Shown one piece after another: positions 23,995 through 34,258 of a DNA stretch of 64,000 nt. This DNA is from Acidobacteria bacterium UBA2161. GTDB taxonomy: Bacteria > Acidobacteriota > Vicinamibacteria > Vicinamibacterales > UBA823. Position 1 is the first letter of the stretch; every line of letters starts with the position of its first letter. The stretch is taken from assembly GCA_002328835.1 (NCBI GenBank), contig DCWN01000043.1:1-64000 (forward strand), written 5' to 3'. A program made the translations under genes and the position numbers. The notes beneath the pieces were generated by a model. It searched no databases and was not told the DNA's origin. It was given only the letters and a program-made list of their open reading frames with translations.

Positions 23995-25482
23995 GTGACC
24001 GATTCCCCCATTCCGATCAAGCGTGAGCCGACGCTGGGGCAGGCGCTGCTCCCGGTCGGCGTGCTGATTCTCCTTCTGGCTTCCTCGGTGTACCTCTTCG
24101 GGGGCGGATCCTCGTCGGGCCCGAATCAGATCGCGCTCATCCTCAGCGGTGGCGTGGCGATCCTCGTGGGACTCCGGAACGGCTACGTCTGGCGCGAGTT
24201 GGAACGCGGCATCGTCACCGGCATCTCGCTGGCGATGGGCGCCATCCTGATCCTGATGGTCGTCGGATCGCTGATCGGCAGCTGGATTCTGGCCGGCGTC
24301 GTACCGACGATGATCTATTACGGGCTACAGATCCTGTCGCCCACGATCTTCTATCCGGCCGCGACCATCATCTGCGCGCTCGTCGCCCTGGCCAGCGGCA
24401 GTTCCTGGACGACGGCCAGTACGATCGGCATCGCGCTGATTGGCATCGCGGCGACGCAGAACCTCAATGTCGGTCTGGCCGGCGGCGCCATCATCTCGGG
24501 CGCGTACTTCGGCGACAAGATGTCGCCGCTCTCGGACACGACGAACCTCGCGCCGGCGATGGCCGGCACCGATCTCTTCGTGCACATCCGGCACATGGTC
24601 TGGACGACGGTGCCCAGCCTGGCCATTGCGCTCCTGCTGTTCACGGTCATCGGGTTCTGGTCGACTCCGCCCGCCGGCTCGAGCGACCTGGAGGCGATCC
24701 TGTCGGAGTTGCGCGCGCAGTTCGCGATTGGCCCGCATCTCCTGTTGCCGGCGGTGCTCGTCTTCGTGCTGGTCATCCGCCGCATGCCCGCGTTTCCGGC
24801 GTTGCTGCTCGGAGCCCTGACCGGCTCGGTGTTCGCTGCCGTGTTTCAACAGCAGACGGTCTTGACCTACGTTGGCGAGACCGATCTGCCGCGCAGCGTG
24901 GCTGTCTTGAAGGGTGTCTGGATCGCGCTGTTCGACGGGTTCGTACTCACATCCGGGAACGCTACGCTCGATGAGTTACTGAGCCGAGGCGGCATGTCCA
25001 GCATGCTCAACACGATCTCGCTCGTCATGACGGCATTGATGTTCGGCGCGGTCATGGAGACAACGAAGATGCTCCAGAAGATCGCGTTCTCGATCTTGAG
25101 CTTCGTGCGAGAGACCGGCGATCTGATCGCGGCGACGATTCTGACCGCCATCGGCATGAACATCGTCGCATCAGACCAGTACATCGCGATCGTGCTGCCG
25201 GGACGGATGTTTCGCGCCGAGTATCGCAGGCGAGGGTTGGATCCACGCAATCTGTCGCGGACGCTTGAAGACTCCGGGACGCTCACGTCGCCGCTCGTAC
25301 CCTGGAATACCTGTGGGGCGTTCATGTCACAGGCCCTCGGGGTGGCGACGTGGACCTATTTGCCGTTCTGTTTCTTCAACTTGATCAACCCGCTGATCGC
25401 GGCGATCTATGGGTACAGCGGCTTCACGATCAAGAAGCTACCCGCGGACGAGATCCGCGACGACGACTCGGCGGTTGCCTGA
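23995..25482 (+). CDS. nhaC: Na+/H+ antiporter NhaC family
   Basis: This 495-residue protein has about eleven membrane helices. NhaC signatures are ASGSSWTTASTIGIAL, GGAIISGAYFGDKMSPLSDT (the conserved FGDKMSPLSDTTNLA core) and PWNTCGAFMSQALGV near the C-terminus. It exports Na+ in exchange for protons across the inner membrane. The start is GTG at 23995, and the basic tail EIRDDDS is cytoplasmic. The coiled-coil membrane protein follows after 24 bases with a GGAGGAGGG site, so both may be in one operon. Confidence 0.92.
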   Translation: MTDSPIPIKREPTLGQALLPVGVLILLLASSVYLFGGGSSSGPNQIALILSGGVAILVGLRNGYVWRELERGIVTGISLAMGAILILMVVGSLIGSWILAGVVPTMIYYGLQILSPTIFYPAATIICALVALASGSSWTTASTIGIALIGIAATQNLNVGLAGGAIISGAYFGDKMSPLSDTTNLAPAMAGTDLFVHIRHMVWTTVPSLAIALLLFTVIGFWSTPPAGSSDLEAILSELRAQFAIGPHLLLPAVLVFVLVIRRMPAFPALLLGALTGSVFAAVFQQQTVLTYVGETDLPRSVAVLKGVWIALFDGFVLTSGNATLDELLSRGGMSSMLNTISLVMTALMFGAVMETTKMLQKIAFSILSFVRETGDLIAATILTAIGMNIVASDQYIAIVLPGRMFRAEYRRRGLDPRNLSRTLEDSGTLTSPLVPWNTCGAFMSQALGVATWTYLPFCFFNLINPLIAAIYGYSGFTIKKLPADEIRDDDSAVA

Positions 25483-25506
25483 GGCGATGCGCCGGAGGAG
25501 GGCACC

Positions 25507-26259
25507 ATGAGCATCATCGATGATCCGAGTGACGCGAACGAGCCGGGCCGCGGTGGGTTCGGCCGCACGTTTCGCACGTTCGTCATCTGGCTCATCGTCC
25601 TCGGCATCGCGGTCGGTGCCGGGTTCGCCGGGGGCTACGTCCTGCACTACCAGGAGCTGCGCGACCTCGAACGCGCGTCGTCCGAGGAGCAAGCCGACCT
25701 GGCTGCGCAGCTGGCCGCACTGGAGCGCCAGATTCTCGAGGCCGAGAAAGAGCAGCTCGAGGCCGCGCTGGCGCGGGCCAACGTCGTCGCGAACCTCGAC
25801 GAGGTGCTGACGATGCTGCCGCGGGCACTCCAGGAGATCGAGCAGTTCGGGCGAGCGATGCAGGATATCGACACGGCCCAGCGCGCGCTGACCGATGCCG
25901 GCGTGACGGCCGACACGCGCGACACGCTCGGCGCGTCGCTCGCCGAGCTCCGGCAGCGGCTGACCTCGCTCGATCTCCAGGCGCGCGAGCGGATTGCGGC
26001 CAGCGCCGATGACCTCGAACAGGTGATGAGTTCCTCGGAGGGGGTCCAGCCACCGATGGCGCGCGAGCCGGCCCACGCGACGGAGGTGCCAGCCATCGAG
26101 ACTCCACCGGCCGACACGGCGCTGCCCGACGCCGAGCTGGAGACCGAGGAAGCTGATGAAGTCGACGTGCCGCCCGGCGCCGATCCGCCCGCCGACCCTG
26201 CGGTGCCCGAAACCGGCCAGCCGCCGGTGGTTCCCCCAGCGCAGCCGCCGGCGGACTGA
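25507..26259 (+). CDS. Membrane-anchored coiled-coil protein (paralog of 21355-22269)
   Basis: The protein has 250 residues. One membrane helix at about 25-45 (FVIWLIVLGIAVGAGFAGGY) is followed by a coiled coil (LERQILEAEKEQLEAALARA). A conserved helical domain follows (LDEVLTMLPRALQEIEQFG, IDTAQRAL) and then a long acidic Pro-rich tail. The copy at 21355 shares this order with about the same spacing. The ATG has GGAGGAGGG upstream. It may anchor a partner at the inner membrane. No function known. Confidence 0.75.
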   Translation: MSIIDDPSDANEPGRGGFGRTFRTFVIWLIVLGIAVGAGFAGGYVLHYQELRDLERASSEEQADLAAQLAALERQILEAEKEQLEAALARANVVANLDEVLTMLPRALQEIEQFGRAMQDIDTAQRALTDAGVTADTRDTLGASLAELRQRLTSLDLQARERIAASADDLEQVMSSSEGVQPPMAREPAHATEVPAIETPPADTALPDAELETEEADEVDVPPGADPPADPAVPETGQPPVVPPAQPPAD

Positions 26260-26284
26260 GTCCGACCGGTCGACGGATCCGCGC

Positions 26285-27780
<1,496 letters not shown>

Positions 27781-27784
<4 letters not shown>

Positions 27785-28581
27785 ACCGCTTCACCGACCT
27801 GTTCGGCGCGCCGAGGCCGATCATCGGCGTGATCCATCTGCCGGCGTTGCCCGGCTCCAGCGCGTCGCCGGGTCTCGGCGAGGTCCTCAAGCGCGCGCTC
27901 ACCGACCTCGCCGCCCTTGAAGGTGGCGGTGTCCACGGCGTGCTCGTGTCGAACGACGGCGATGAGCCGAGGCGCATGAAGGCCGGGGCCGAGACCATTT
28001 CGGCGCTCACGCGGGTCGCCCACGAGATCGTCCATGCCTCGAACGGCGTCAAGGTCGGCGTGCAGGTCCTGCTGAACGACCCCGACGCGTCCGTGGCGGT
28101 CGCACACATGGCCGGCGCCGCGTTCATCCGCACCGACTTCTTTGTCGATCCGATGCAGCGGCCGGAGTACGGTGCGATCGAGATCGCGCCGAAGCGGCTC
28201 GTCGAGTACCGCGCTAGCCTCGGTGCGCGCGACGTCCTGATCCTGGCCGATGTCCAGGTGAAGTACGCGCAGATGATCGACCCCCGCCCGCTGGCCGAGT
28301 CGGCGGCCGAGGCTGCCGAGTGCGCCGCCGACGCGATTGTCGTGACCGGATCAGTGACCGGGGAGGCACCGGTGTGGACGTCGGTGCGCGAGGCGAAGCA
28401 GGGCGCCGGACGCTGCCCGGTGCTGGTCGGCAGCGGCCTCGACCTGTCGGATGCCGCCGACTTGCTCCGGACCGCCGACGGCGCGATCGTCGGTACGAGT
28501 TTGAAGACCGGCGCCTACGTCGACGCCGGCAAGGTGCGCGCGCTGATGACGGCGGTGGGCGCGCTCGATTCCCTCCCGTGA
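27781..28581 (+). CDS. BtpA/SgcQ-family TIM-barrel protein
   Basis: The 266-residue protein starts PRPIIGVIHLPALPGS, the family's opening strand. It continues with VSNDGDEPRRM (usually ENF.D.P), GVQVLLNDPDASVAVAHMAGA and AAFIRTDFFV, and ends VLVGSGLDLSDAADLLRTADGAIVGTSLK. BtpA relatives are (beta/alpha)8 proteins; BtpA itself affects photosystem I stability in cyanobacteria, and SgcQ is in a sugar gene cluster. The position between glycerol kinase and a PfkB kinase, with four-base overlaps, points to a sugar-phosphate role. Confidence 0.85.
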
Positions 28582-29390
28582 AGGTCGTCTGCGCAGGCGA
28601 TTGCGGCGTCGACCGCTACGTCGATCTGGGCATCGACCGGCCGGGCGGCAAGACCCTCAATGTCGCCGCGACTGCGCGGCAATTGTTTCCGCGATCGACC
28701 GACGTTAGCGTGGTGACCGCGTTGGGTACCGACGAGGAGGCGCGGTTCGTCGCGGCGGCAATTCGGGATCATGGTTTGACCGGGTCGGTCGTCCACCGGC
28801 GGGGGCGAACTTCCGTTCAGCAGATCGATCGGTCGCCGGCGGGTGAAAAGATCTTCCTCGAGTACGACCAGGGTGTGCTCGGCGGCTACCGTCCCGACCC
28901 CGCGGCCCGAGAGCTCATCGCCGCTGCCGATCTGCTCGTCACCCCGCTCTACGTCGAGATCCACGGCTTCTTCGATTCGGTCATCGCCACGCCCTCGGCC
29001 GGCCTCCGGGTCGTCGACTTTTCCGATCTCTCCGACTTCGACTCCGACCCGGCCATCGTCGACCGCTACGCCGATCGATTCGACATCGGGTTCTTCGGGC
29101 TGAGCCTGGCCGCGCCGAACCTCATCGCCTCGCTCGAAGTGCTGGCGCGTTTGCGCCGGAAGCTCTTCATCGTGACGCTCGGCGCCGACGGCAGCCTCGC
29201 GGTGGGAGGGGCGGACCGGATCCGATGTCAGGCGGTGCCGGTGCCGGCAGTCGTCGATACGACCGGCGCGGGCGATGTCTTCGCGGCCGGATTCCTCCGG
29301 GAGTACTGCACGTCGCGCGACGTCGCCGCCAGCCTCCGTGCCGGCAGCCTGGTGGCGGCCGAGTCGATTCAGCGTATAGGCGCGTTTTGA
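28578..29390 (+). CDS. PfkB-family sugar kinase (fructoselysine kinase-like)
   Basis: The 270-residue ribokinase-fold protein has the GTG start overlapping the btpA stop. The C-terminal PfkB signature is VVDTTGAGDVFAAGFLREY, with the catalytic Asp in GAGD. The N-terminus has VCAGDCGVDRYVDLG and GGKTLNVAATARQL. Short PfkB kinases with this opening include FrlD-type fructoselysine 6-kinases. The substrate is not fixed by the sequence. It converges on the deiminase-like gene one base after its stop. Confidence 0.85.
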   Translation: MKVVCAGDCGVDRYVDLGIDRPGGKTLNVAATARQLFPRSTDVSVVTALGTDEEARFVAAAIRDHGLTGSVVHRRGRTSVQQIDRSPAGEKIFLEYDQGVLGGYRPDPAARELIAAADLLVTPLYVEIHGFFDSVIATPSAGLRVVDFSDLSDFDSDPAIVDRYADRFDIGFFGLSLAAPNLIASLEVLARLRRKLFIVTLGADGSLAVGGADRIRCQAVPVPAVVDTTGAGDVFAAGFLREYCTSRDVAASLRAGSLVAAESIQRIGAF

Positions 29391-30326
29391 CTAGCGGACT
29401 AGCAGCGGGCACGTCATGCAATGGGCGCCGCCGTTGCCTATGAATAGCTCATTAGATGGGAACGTCGAGACGGTCCAGCCTCGGCTGCGCAGCCGATCGG
29501 CGATGCCGGTCGCCTGCGCGAAGCCGATCGCCTTCGTCCCGCGCTCGGTCACGACCACGTTGAGATGTCCGCCGAGGCGCTCGTCGTCCGAGATCGGCAG
29601 CCGCTCCACGCCGCGCGCTTCGAGGAACTCCTCGAACATGACGTGCCGCGGCTCGGCGCGGCCAGCCTCGTGGAGCCAGCACGGGAAGGTCCGGAACGCC
29701 TCTTCGAAGATGAGGCCAAGCCGTTCGTCGAGCACCATGAAGATGCCGTCGATGTGGATGTAGCCGAACGGCAGCGGTACTTCGAGGAAGTACTTCACGT
29801 CGCGTCCGAGCACGAGCGCGCGGAGCGCGGCGGCGCCCTCCTGGTTGGCCCGGTCGCAGATCGATGCGACGACGGTGTCCTCACCGATCATCGTCACGCC
29901 GCCGCCTTCGAGGTAGCCGGGTGGCTCGATCGCGCCGAGCACGGGCACGCCCAATCGCTCGAAGGCCCGGCCCATCAGACGCTGATCGCCCCACCGCCCG
30001 CGCAGGTGCGGGCTCATGAGGACGGCGCCCGAGGCGAAGACGGCCGCCAGGTCGCGTGTGTAGGTGACGTTGGGGCGTCGATTCAGGGTGGCGATGGCAT
30101 CGTCGTCGGCGGCGAGGACATCGCTCAGGAAGACCGTGTCGACACCGTCAGCGTGGAAGCAGTCGACCATCGCGTCGTAGTCGCGGACGAACCCAGTGCG
30201 ATCGACCGGTCGGTCGAAGTTGAACTCGCGCAGCGTCTGCTCCGTGACGAGGTCGAGTTCGGGGCCCGGCCGGTGCATTAGGACCCGCTCGAGCGTGCCG
30301 TATGCGGAGCGGACGCCGAAGGTCAT
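29391..30326 (-). CDS. Arginine deiminase/amidinotransferase-family protein
   Basis: The 311-residue protein carries the guanidino-group-modifying motifs: NVTYTRDLAAVF (TRD), GYLEGGGVTMIG (EGG), HIDGIFMVLDE (His-x-Asp) and the terminal active-site Cys in GNGGAHCMTCPLL. This family deiminates or transfers amidino groups, for example arginine or dimethylarginine to citrulline. The start is ATG at 30324-30326, sharing one base with the stop of the APC permease, so the permease may bring the substrate. The exact substrate is not known. Confidence 0.85.
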   Translation of the reverse strand: MTFGVRSAYGTLERVLMHRPGPELDLVTEQTLREFNFDRPVDRTGFVRDYDAMVDCFHADGVDTVFLSDVLAADDDAIATLNRRPNVTYTRDLAAVFASGAVLMSPHLRGRWGDQRLMGRAFERLGVPVLGAIEPPGYLEGGGVTMIGEDTVVASICDRANQEGAAALRALVLGRDVKYFLEVPLPFGYIHIDGIFMVLDERLGLIFEEAFRTFPCWLHEAGRAEPRHVMFEEFLEARGVERLPISDDERLGGHLNVVVTERGTKAIGFAQATGIADRLRSRGWTVSTFPSNELFIGNGGAHCMTCPLLVR

Positions 30327-31690
30327 TAGGACGCGCGCCCGCCCTGGCGGGTCAGCCAGAAGTAGACCGGAACGCCGGTGGCCGTGAGCGCCAGACCGAT
30401 CAGCGTATCTTGCGAGTTGTAGATGACCGCGCTGACCAGGAACATCGCCATCACGCCCATGAAGACGAGCGGCACGACGGGGTACCCCGGTGTGCGATAG
30501 GTCCCGGCGCTGGGCGTGCGCCGGTGCCGGAGCGGGAAGATCGCCGAGACCAGCAGGATGTTCGCTAGCTGAAGCGGGACCAGCAGGAACGTCACGAGCC
30601 GATCGAACGAGCCGAAGAACAGCAGTGCGACCGACGAGAGAATTGCCGTGAAGAGAATCGCACCGGACGGCACCGCCGTCGTCGGTGAGACGATCGCGAG
30701 TCCACGGAAGAACGTCCCAAGAAGGGTCGGGCGCGCCGCCGCCTCGTACTGCGCCGCGACGGTATAGATGATCCGCGGCAGCGTCATGACGAGGCCGCCC
30801 AGGGCGCCGAAGATCGACACCGTCATCAGGCCCGTCACCAGCCGTCCGCCCGTCGTGCCGAACGACAGTGTGGCGATTGTGGCGCCGATGGTCGTCGGTT
30901 CGGCCCGCATCGCATCGAGCGGGAGGACTCGCAGGAACGCGTAGTTCACGAGCAGGTAGAGCAGGGTGATACCGCCGACACCGAGCGCGAGTCCGCGCGG
31001 CAAGTTGCGGCGCGGTTCGTTGACTTCGCCCGCGACGTGCGTGACATCGAGCCAGCCGTCGTAGGTGAACAGCACGGCGGCCACGCCGAGGCCGACGAGG
31101 CGAAACAGGCCGACCCAGTCCCCCGACCCGGCGCCGACACTCGACGCGCGCGGTGCGGCGTCGGCGAGAAAGAGCGCACCCCCGACCAGGCAGAGCAGTC
31201 CGAGGATCTTGGCCGCGGTCAGCGTTACCTGTGTTCGCCCGCCCCACGCGACACCGCGCAGGTTGATGAGCGTGAACCCGCTGATTGCGGCCACGCCCCA
31301 GACCGCGGCCGACGGGCCGGTGCCGCCGAGCAACTGGACGAGGAATTCGCCGAAGACGATCGCCACGCCGGCGACCGAGCCCGGCCCGCTGACCCACATC
31401 TCCATCCAGACCTTGAGGAAGCCCCAGAACGGTCCGTAGCCTTCACGGATGATGTGGTACGTCGCCCCCGGCTGCGGCAGGAGCGTCGCGGTTTCGGCCA
31501 GCGTCAACGCGCCGCACAACGTGATGACGCCGCAGAGCGCCCAGAAGAAGTAGACCTGCGCCGGCGTCTGGGCGACGGCAGCCAGCTCGCCCGGCGTGAA
31601 GAAGATGCCCGAGCCGAGCATGTCGCCGACGACGATGGCGACGACGGCCGAGAGGCCGAGCTGGCGGCGCAGCGCGGGCGCGGAGCTCAT
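30326..31690 (-). CDS. APC-family amino-acid permease
   Basis: The 454-residue transporter has about twelve helices. It opens LGLSAVVAIVVGDMLGSGIF, the APC superfamily substrate-binding start. VNEPRRNLPRGL and GCCs such as LALGVGGITLLYLLVNYAFL follow. It should import an amino acid or related amine with a proton. The start ATG is at 31688-31690. The one-base overlap with the deiminase-like gene supports an arginine-like substrate, by inference. Repeat R2 copy 1 lies directly upstream. Confidence 0.88.
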   Translation of the reverse strand: MSSAPALRRQLGLSAVVAIVVGDMLGSGIFFTPGELAAVAQTPAQVYFFWALCGVITLCGALTLAETATLLPQPGATYHIIREGYGPFWGFLKVWMEMWVSGPGSVAGVAIVFGEFLVQLLGGTGPSAAVWGVAAISGFTLINLRGVAWGGRTQVTLTAAKILGLLCLVGGALFLADAAPRASSVGAGSGDWVGLFRLVGLGVAAVLFTYDGWLDVTHVAGEVNEPRRNLPRGLALGVGGITLLYLLVNYAFLRVLPLDAMRAEPTTIGATIATLSFGTTGGRLVTGLMTVSIFGALGGLVMTLPRIIYTVAAQYEAAARPTLLGTFFRGLAIVSPTTAVPSGAILFTAILSSVALLFFGSFDRLVTFLLVPLQLANILLVSAIFPLRHRRTPSAGTYRTPGYPVVPLVFMGVMAMFLVSAVIYNSQDTLIGLALTATGVPVYFWLTRQGGRAS

Positions 31691-31728
31691 CGGCCCAATA
31701 CTAGTGGAAGTCCTGTTCCCGCGCGGGA

Positions 31729-31890
31729 CTGGGCATTGCGCCGTCGATCCCGTCGGCGGCCGGCGACCAGGCGATTCGGGATCTTCCCAGCGTGTGAGCC
31801 ACGGGTCGACAGGCCAAGCGTTCACGAATTCCGTTTCGGTGGTCGCACATCCAGGCGGCCGCCTCCCTAAGAAGGGATCGACCACCGCAA
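31729..31890. repeat. 162-bp dispersed repeat, family R2 (copy 1, inverted)
   Basis: The complement of this stretch aligns over its whole length with 56279-56441. Shared blocks include TCGATCCCTTCTTAGGGAGG, GTGGCTCACAC or its near variant, and GACGGGATCGACGGCGCAAT. Its ends are themselves partly inverted: GTCGATCCC..GGCGGCC at one end and GGCCGCC..GGGATCGAC at the other. It has no convincing frame. It fills the gap between the APC permease and the SSS symporter. Confidence 0.82.
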
Positions 31891-31939
31891 AGCCCAGCCC
31901 CGCGCCAGACCAAACGCCCAGCCCCGCGCCGAGTGAGAG

Positions 31940-33403
31940 CTAGCTCCGTCGGAAGAACTTCTCGACCGCGGTCTGCGGCGCGGGCTGGGTGATCGGTGTC
32001 AGACCGACGATCAGGGCGAGGCTCAGCGCCATGCCGGGCACAACAGGATGAATCGCGACGGCCCATCCGACCTCGGCCAGCGTGAGCCCGGTCCAGACGG
32101 CGGTGATGGCGAAGCCGCCGACGGCCGACGCCGTTGCGGCGGCCGGCGTCGTCCGCGGGGAGGTCAGTCCGAACAGGAGCGGGAAGAAGAAGGTTGCTCC
32201 GACCATCGCCACGGCGTAAGAGACGATGGCCAGGATCAGCGCGGGCGTGTTCAGCGCCGCGACGAGCGCGATCGCTCCGATCACGACGATCGTGACCCGC
32301 GAGATCCGCAGGTAGTGGCGCTCGTCGCGCGCGATGCCGCGTGGTTCGTGAACCGACTTCCGTAGGAAGTCGTGGGCGACCGCCGCACCCGAGAGCAACA
32401 GCAACGAGTCGGTCGTCGACATGGCCGCGCTGGCGATGCCGGTGAGCGCGATCGCCGAGGCGACCGGGCCGAGGACGGCGGCCGACAGCGCCGGGAACGC
32501 CTGATCCGGCAGGTCGATCTGGTCCCAGACGAGAATTCGCGCCGCGCCGCCGAGGTAGAGGTTGCCGTAGAGCATGAAGATGCTGATGAGCAGGCAGGTG
32601 GTCGGCAACGCGTAACGGGCCACCTTCGAATCGCGCGCGACGAACACCTTCGTGAGCAGTTCAAGCCGCGTTGCGTAGGCGACGAACCAGACGAGCCACC
32701 ACGACAGCAGGTAGCTCCAGGACCACGATGTCCCGGTGACTGACGTCCAGCCCGGCGCCAACGCCTCCGCGCGCTGCATCACCGTCGCCAGGCCGCCGGC
32801 CGCCGCGTAGACCGCCGGCATCATGATGATGAGGCCGATCCACATGAAGACGAACTGCAACACGTTCGTCCAGATGACGGCCAGCATGCCGCCCAGCGCG
32901 ACGTAGAAGATGAAGAGTGCCGTGCCCAGCACCATCGACGGCACGAGCGGGAATCCGAGCAGCCCTTCGAGGATCAGCCCCATCCCCCGGATCTGCGCGA
33001 TGAGATAGACGATGCTCGACGCCGCGACGACGAAGGCGCTGAACGCCCGCAGCGTGTGGCTGCCGAACCGGTCGCCCATGTAGTCGGGCAGCGTGAACGC
33101 AGCGATCTCCCGTAGCTTCCTCGCGAAGAAGACGAGAATGACTAGAAAGCCGAGCGCGAAGCTCATCAGCGGCAGGATCGCCACACCGCCGAACGCGCCG
33201 GCGAACGCGACGCCGCTCAGCACCGAGCCGCCGTGCATCACGGCCGCCATCATCCCCAACGTCATCACAACGGTGCCGAACCGGCGTCCGGCGACCCAGA
33301 GGTCGGCCTCGCTCCGTTGCTGCCGCCCGGAGATGACTGCAATGGCGATGACGACAATCAGGTAGGCCGCGAAGACGGCCAGGCCGACGCTCGAGGGGGT
33401 CAT
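31940..33403 (-). CDS. Sodium:solute symporter (SSS family)
   Basis: The 487-residue protein has about thirteen helices. It opens VGLAVFAAYLIVVIAIAVISGRQQ. SSS features are the WVAGRRFG motif, GGSVLSGVAFAGAFG and the Na+-site region ASAAMSTTDSLLLLSGAAVAHDF. It would take up an organic substrate with Na+. A 36-residue membrane peptide is encoded three bases upstream on the same strand and is probably its accessory subunit. The substrate cannot be told from the sequence. Confidence 0.9.
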   Translation of the reverse strand: MTPSSVGLAVFAAYLIVVIAIAVISGRQQRSEADLWVAGRRFGTVVMTLGMMAAVMHGGSVLSGVAFAGAFGGVAILPLMSFALGFLVILVFFARKLREIAAFTLPDYMGDRFGSHTLRAFSAFVVAASSIVYLIAQIRGMGLILEGLLGFPLVPSMVLGTALFIFYVALGGMLAVIWTNVLQFVFMWIGLIIMMPAVYAAAGGLATVMQRAEALAPGWTSVTGTSWSWSYLLSWWLVWFVAYATRLELLTKVFVARDSKVARYALPTTCLLISIFMLYGNLYLGGAARILVWDQIDLPDQAFPALSAAVLGPVASAIALTGIASAAMSTTDSLLLLSGAAVAHDFLRKSVHEPRGIARDERHYLRISRVTIVVIGAIALVAALNTPALILAIVSYAVAMVGATFFFPLLFGLTSPRTTPAAATASAVGGFAITAVWTGLTLAEVGWAVAIHPVVPGMALSLALIVGLTPITQPAPQTAVEKFFRRS

Positions 33404-33406
33404 GCG

Positions 33407-33517
33407 CTACGGCCGCCGGCCGGTCTTGATCTGCCAGCAGACGTAGTACTGGTAGGCGATGACGGCCAGGGGGATGACGATCAGGACGAGGACGCTCGAC
33501 CAGGGCAGTCCGAACAT
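33407..33517 (-). CDS. 36-residue membrane peptide, symporter partner
   Basis: ATG at 33515-33517 starts MFGLPWSSVLVLIVIPLAVI, one membrane helix, followed by YQYYVCWQIKTGRRP. It stops three bases before the symporter ATG. The layout (short hydrophobic peptide directly before a large SSS transporter) resembles small accessory subunits such as those of the PanF/acetate type, but no family was matched. A TATCCT -10-like box lies directly upstream. Confidence 0.65.
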   Translation of the reverse strand: MFGLPWSSVLVLIVIPLAVIAYQYYVCWQIKTGRRP

Positions 33518-33647
33518 GGCGTAAGGATACAGAATTCGGGAGCCGGAGGCGGGAGCATCTGGCCGCCCTTATACTGCGTCCAGCTTGAGATCGATAAGCC
33601 GAGGGACGCGTGGCTGGACCCGGCTCGGGTGCGGAAGGAGAGTCGTG

Positions 33648-34145
33648 ATGGGGCGGGTGAAGTGTCAAGTGCTTGTCTTCGCGGCCGTGCTTGCCGGACT
33701 CTGGCAGGCTGGGGCCGGTGCGCAGCCCGGGGTGGCTGCCGAGGACGAGGTTCGGGCGGTCTTGACCGATTTTCTGCGCGTCTTCGAGAACGGCGAGGTC
33801 GACGCGATGGAAGCGGCGTTCACCGATGCCACCGTCTTCCCCAGAGCGATCATGGGCCGCGAGCCGGCCGAACCGATCCGGGTGGCGGCCTACCGTCGCC
33901 AGCGCGGACTCGATCCGCAGATGCGAGAAGTCGTCGCCGAGTGGCGCGCGAGCCGGCCCGGCCCGCCCTACGTGGCGCTCGAACCCCGCAATCTTGAGAT
34001 AGAGGTCTTCGGTGACGCCGCGCTCGCGACATTTCACCTCGAGAACGGTCCGTCCCTGTCCCGCCGGACATTCGTTCTGGCGAATCGTGACGGTGTCTGG
34101 CGGATCGTGCACCTGCACGCCTCCAACGTCGTAGAGTCGAATTGA
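33648..34145 (+). CDS. Secreted NTF2-like (SnoaL-type) protein
   Basis: The ATG at 33648 follows GAAGGAGAG. The 165-residue protein has a signal peptide (VFAAVLAGLWQAGAGAQ) and a cone-shaped NTF2-like fold: VRAVLTDFLRVFENGEVDAMEAAFTD, FGDAALATFHLENG and WRIVHLHAS. Such proteins bind small ligands or act as simple enzymes; the function here is unknown. The following esterase gene is 110 bases downstream with a short overlapping frame in between. Confidence 0.75.
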   Translation: MGRVKCQVLVFAAVLAGLWQAGAGAQPGVAAEDEVRAVLTDFLRVFENGEVDAMEAAFTDATVFPRAIMGREPAEPIRVAAYRRQRGLDPQMREVVAEWRASRPGPPYVALEPRNLEIEVFGDAALATFHLENGPSLSRRTFVLANRDGVWRIVHLHASNVVESN

Positions 34146-34258
34146 CGTCCCGGAAGGCACTGGTTCGTCGCTTCGCCGCGTACGTCGACATGGTTCACGC
34201 GGCACTCGGCGACTACCGCAGGGGGTTGGAAGGGCAGCTGCAAGGAGGCGAACGATGA
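34142..34258 (+). CDS. Possible 38-residue peptide bridging two genes
   Basis: A TTG at 34142, overlapping the upstream stop, opens a 38-codon frame (FAAYVDMVHAALGDYRRGLE) that stops at 34256-34258, overlapping the next gene's ATG. It fills the intergenic space exactly and could couple translation of the flanking genes. It may also be chance. Confidence 0.25.
   Translation: MTSRKALVRRFAAYVDMVHAALGDYRRGLEGQLQGGER

Noticed and set aside
29391..31397. A 668-residue open frame on the minus strand covering the deiminase-like gene and part of the permease
   Set aside because: Only the last 311 residues (from ATG 30324-30326) show family motifs; the rest is Arg/Gly-rich sequence antiparallel to the permease in another frame, as expected in GC-rich DNA.
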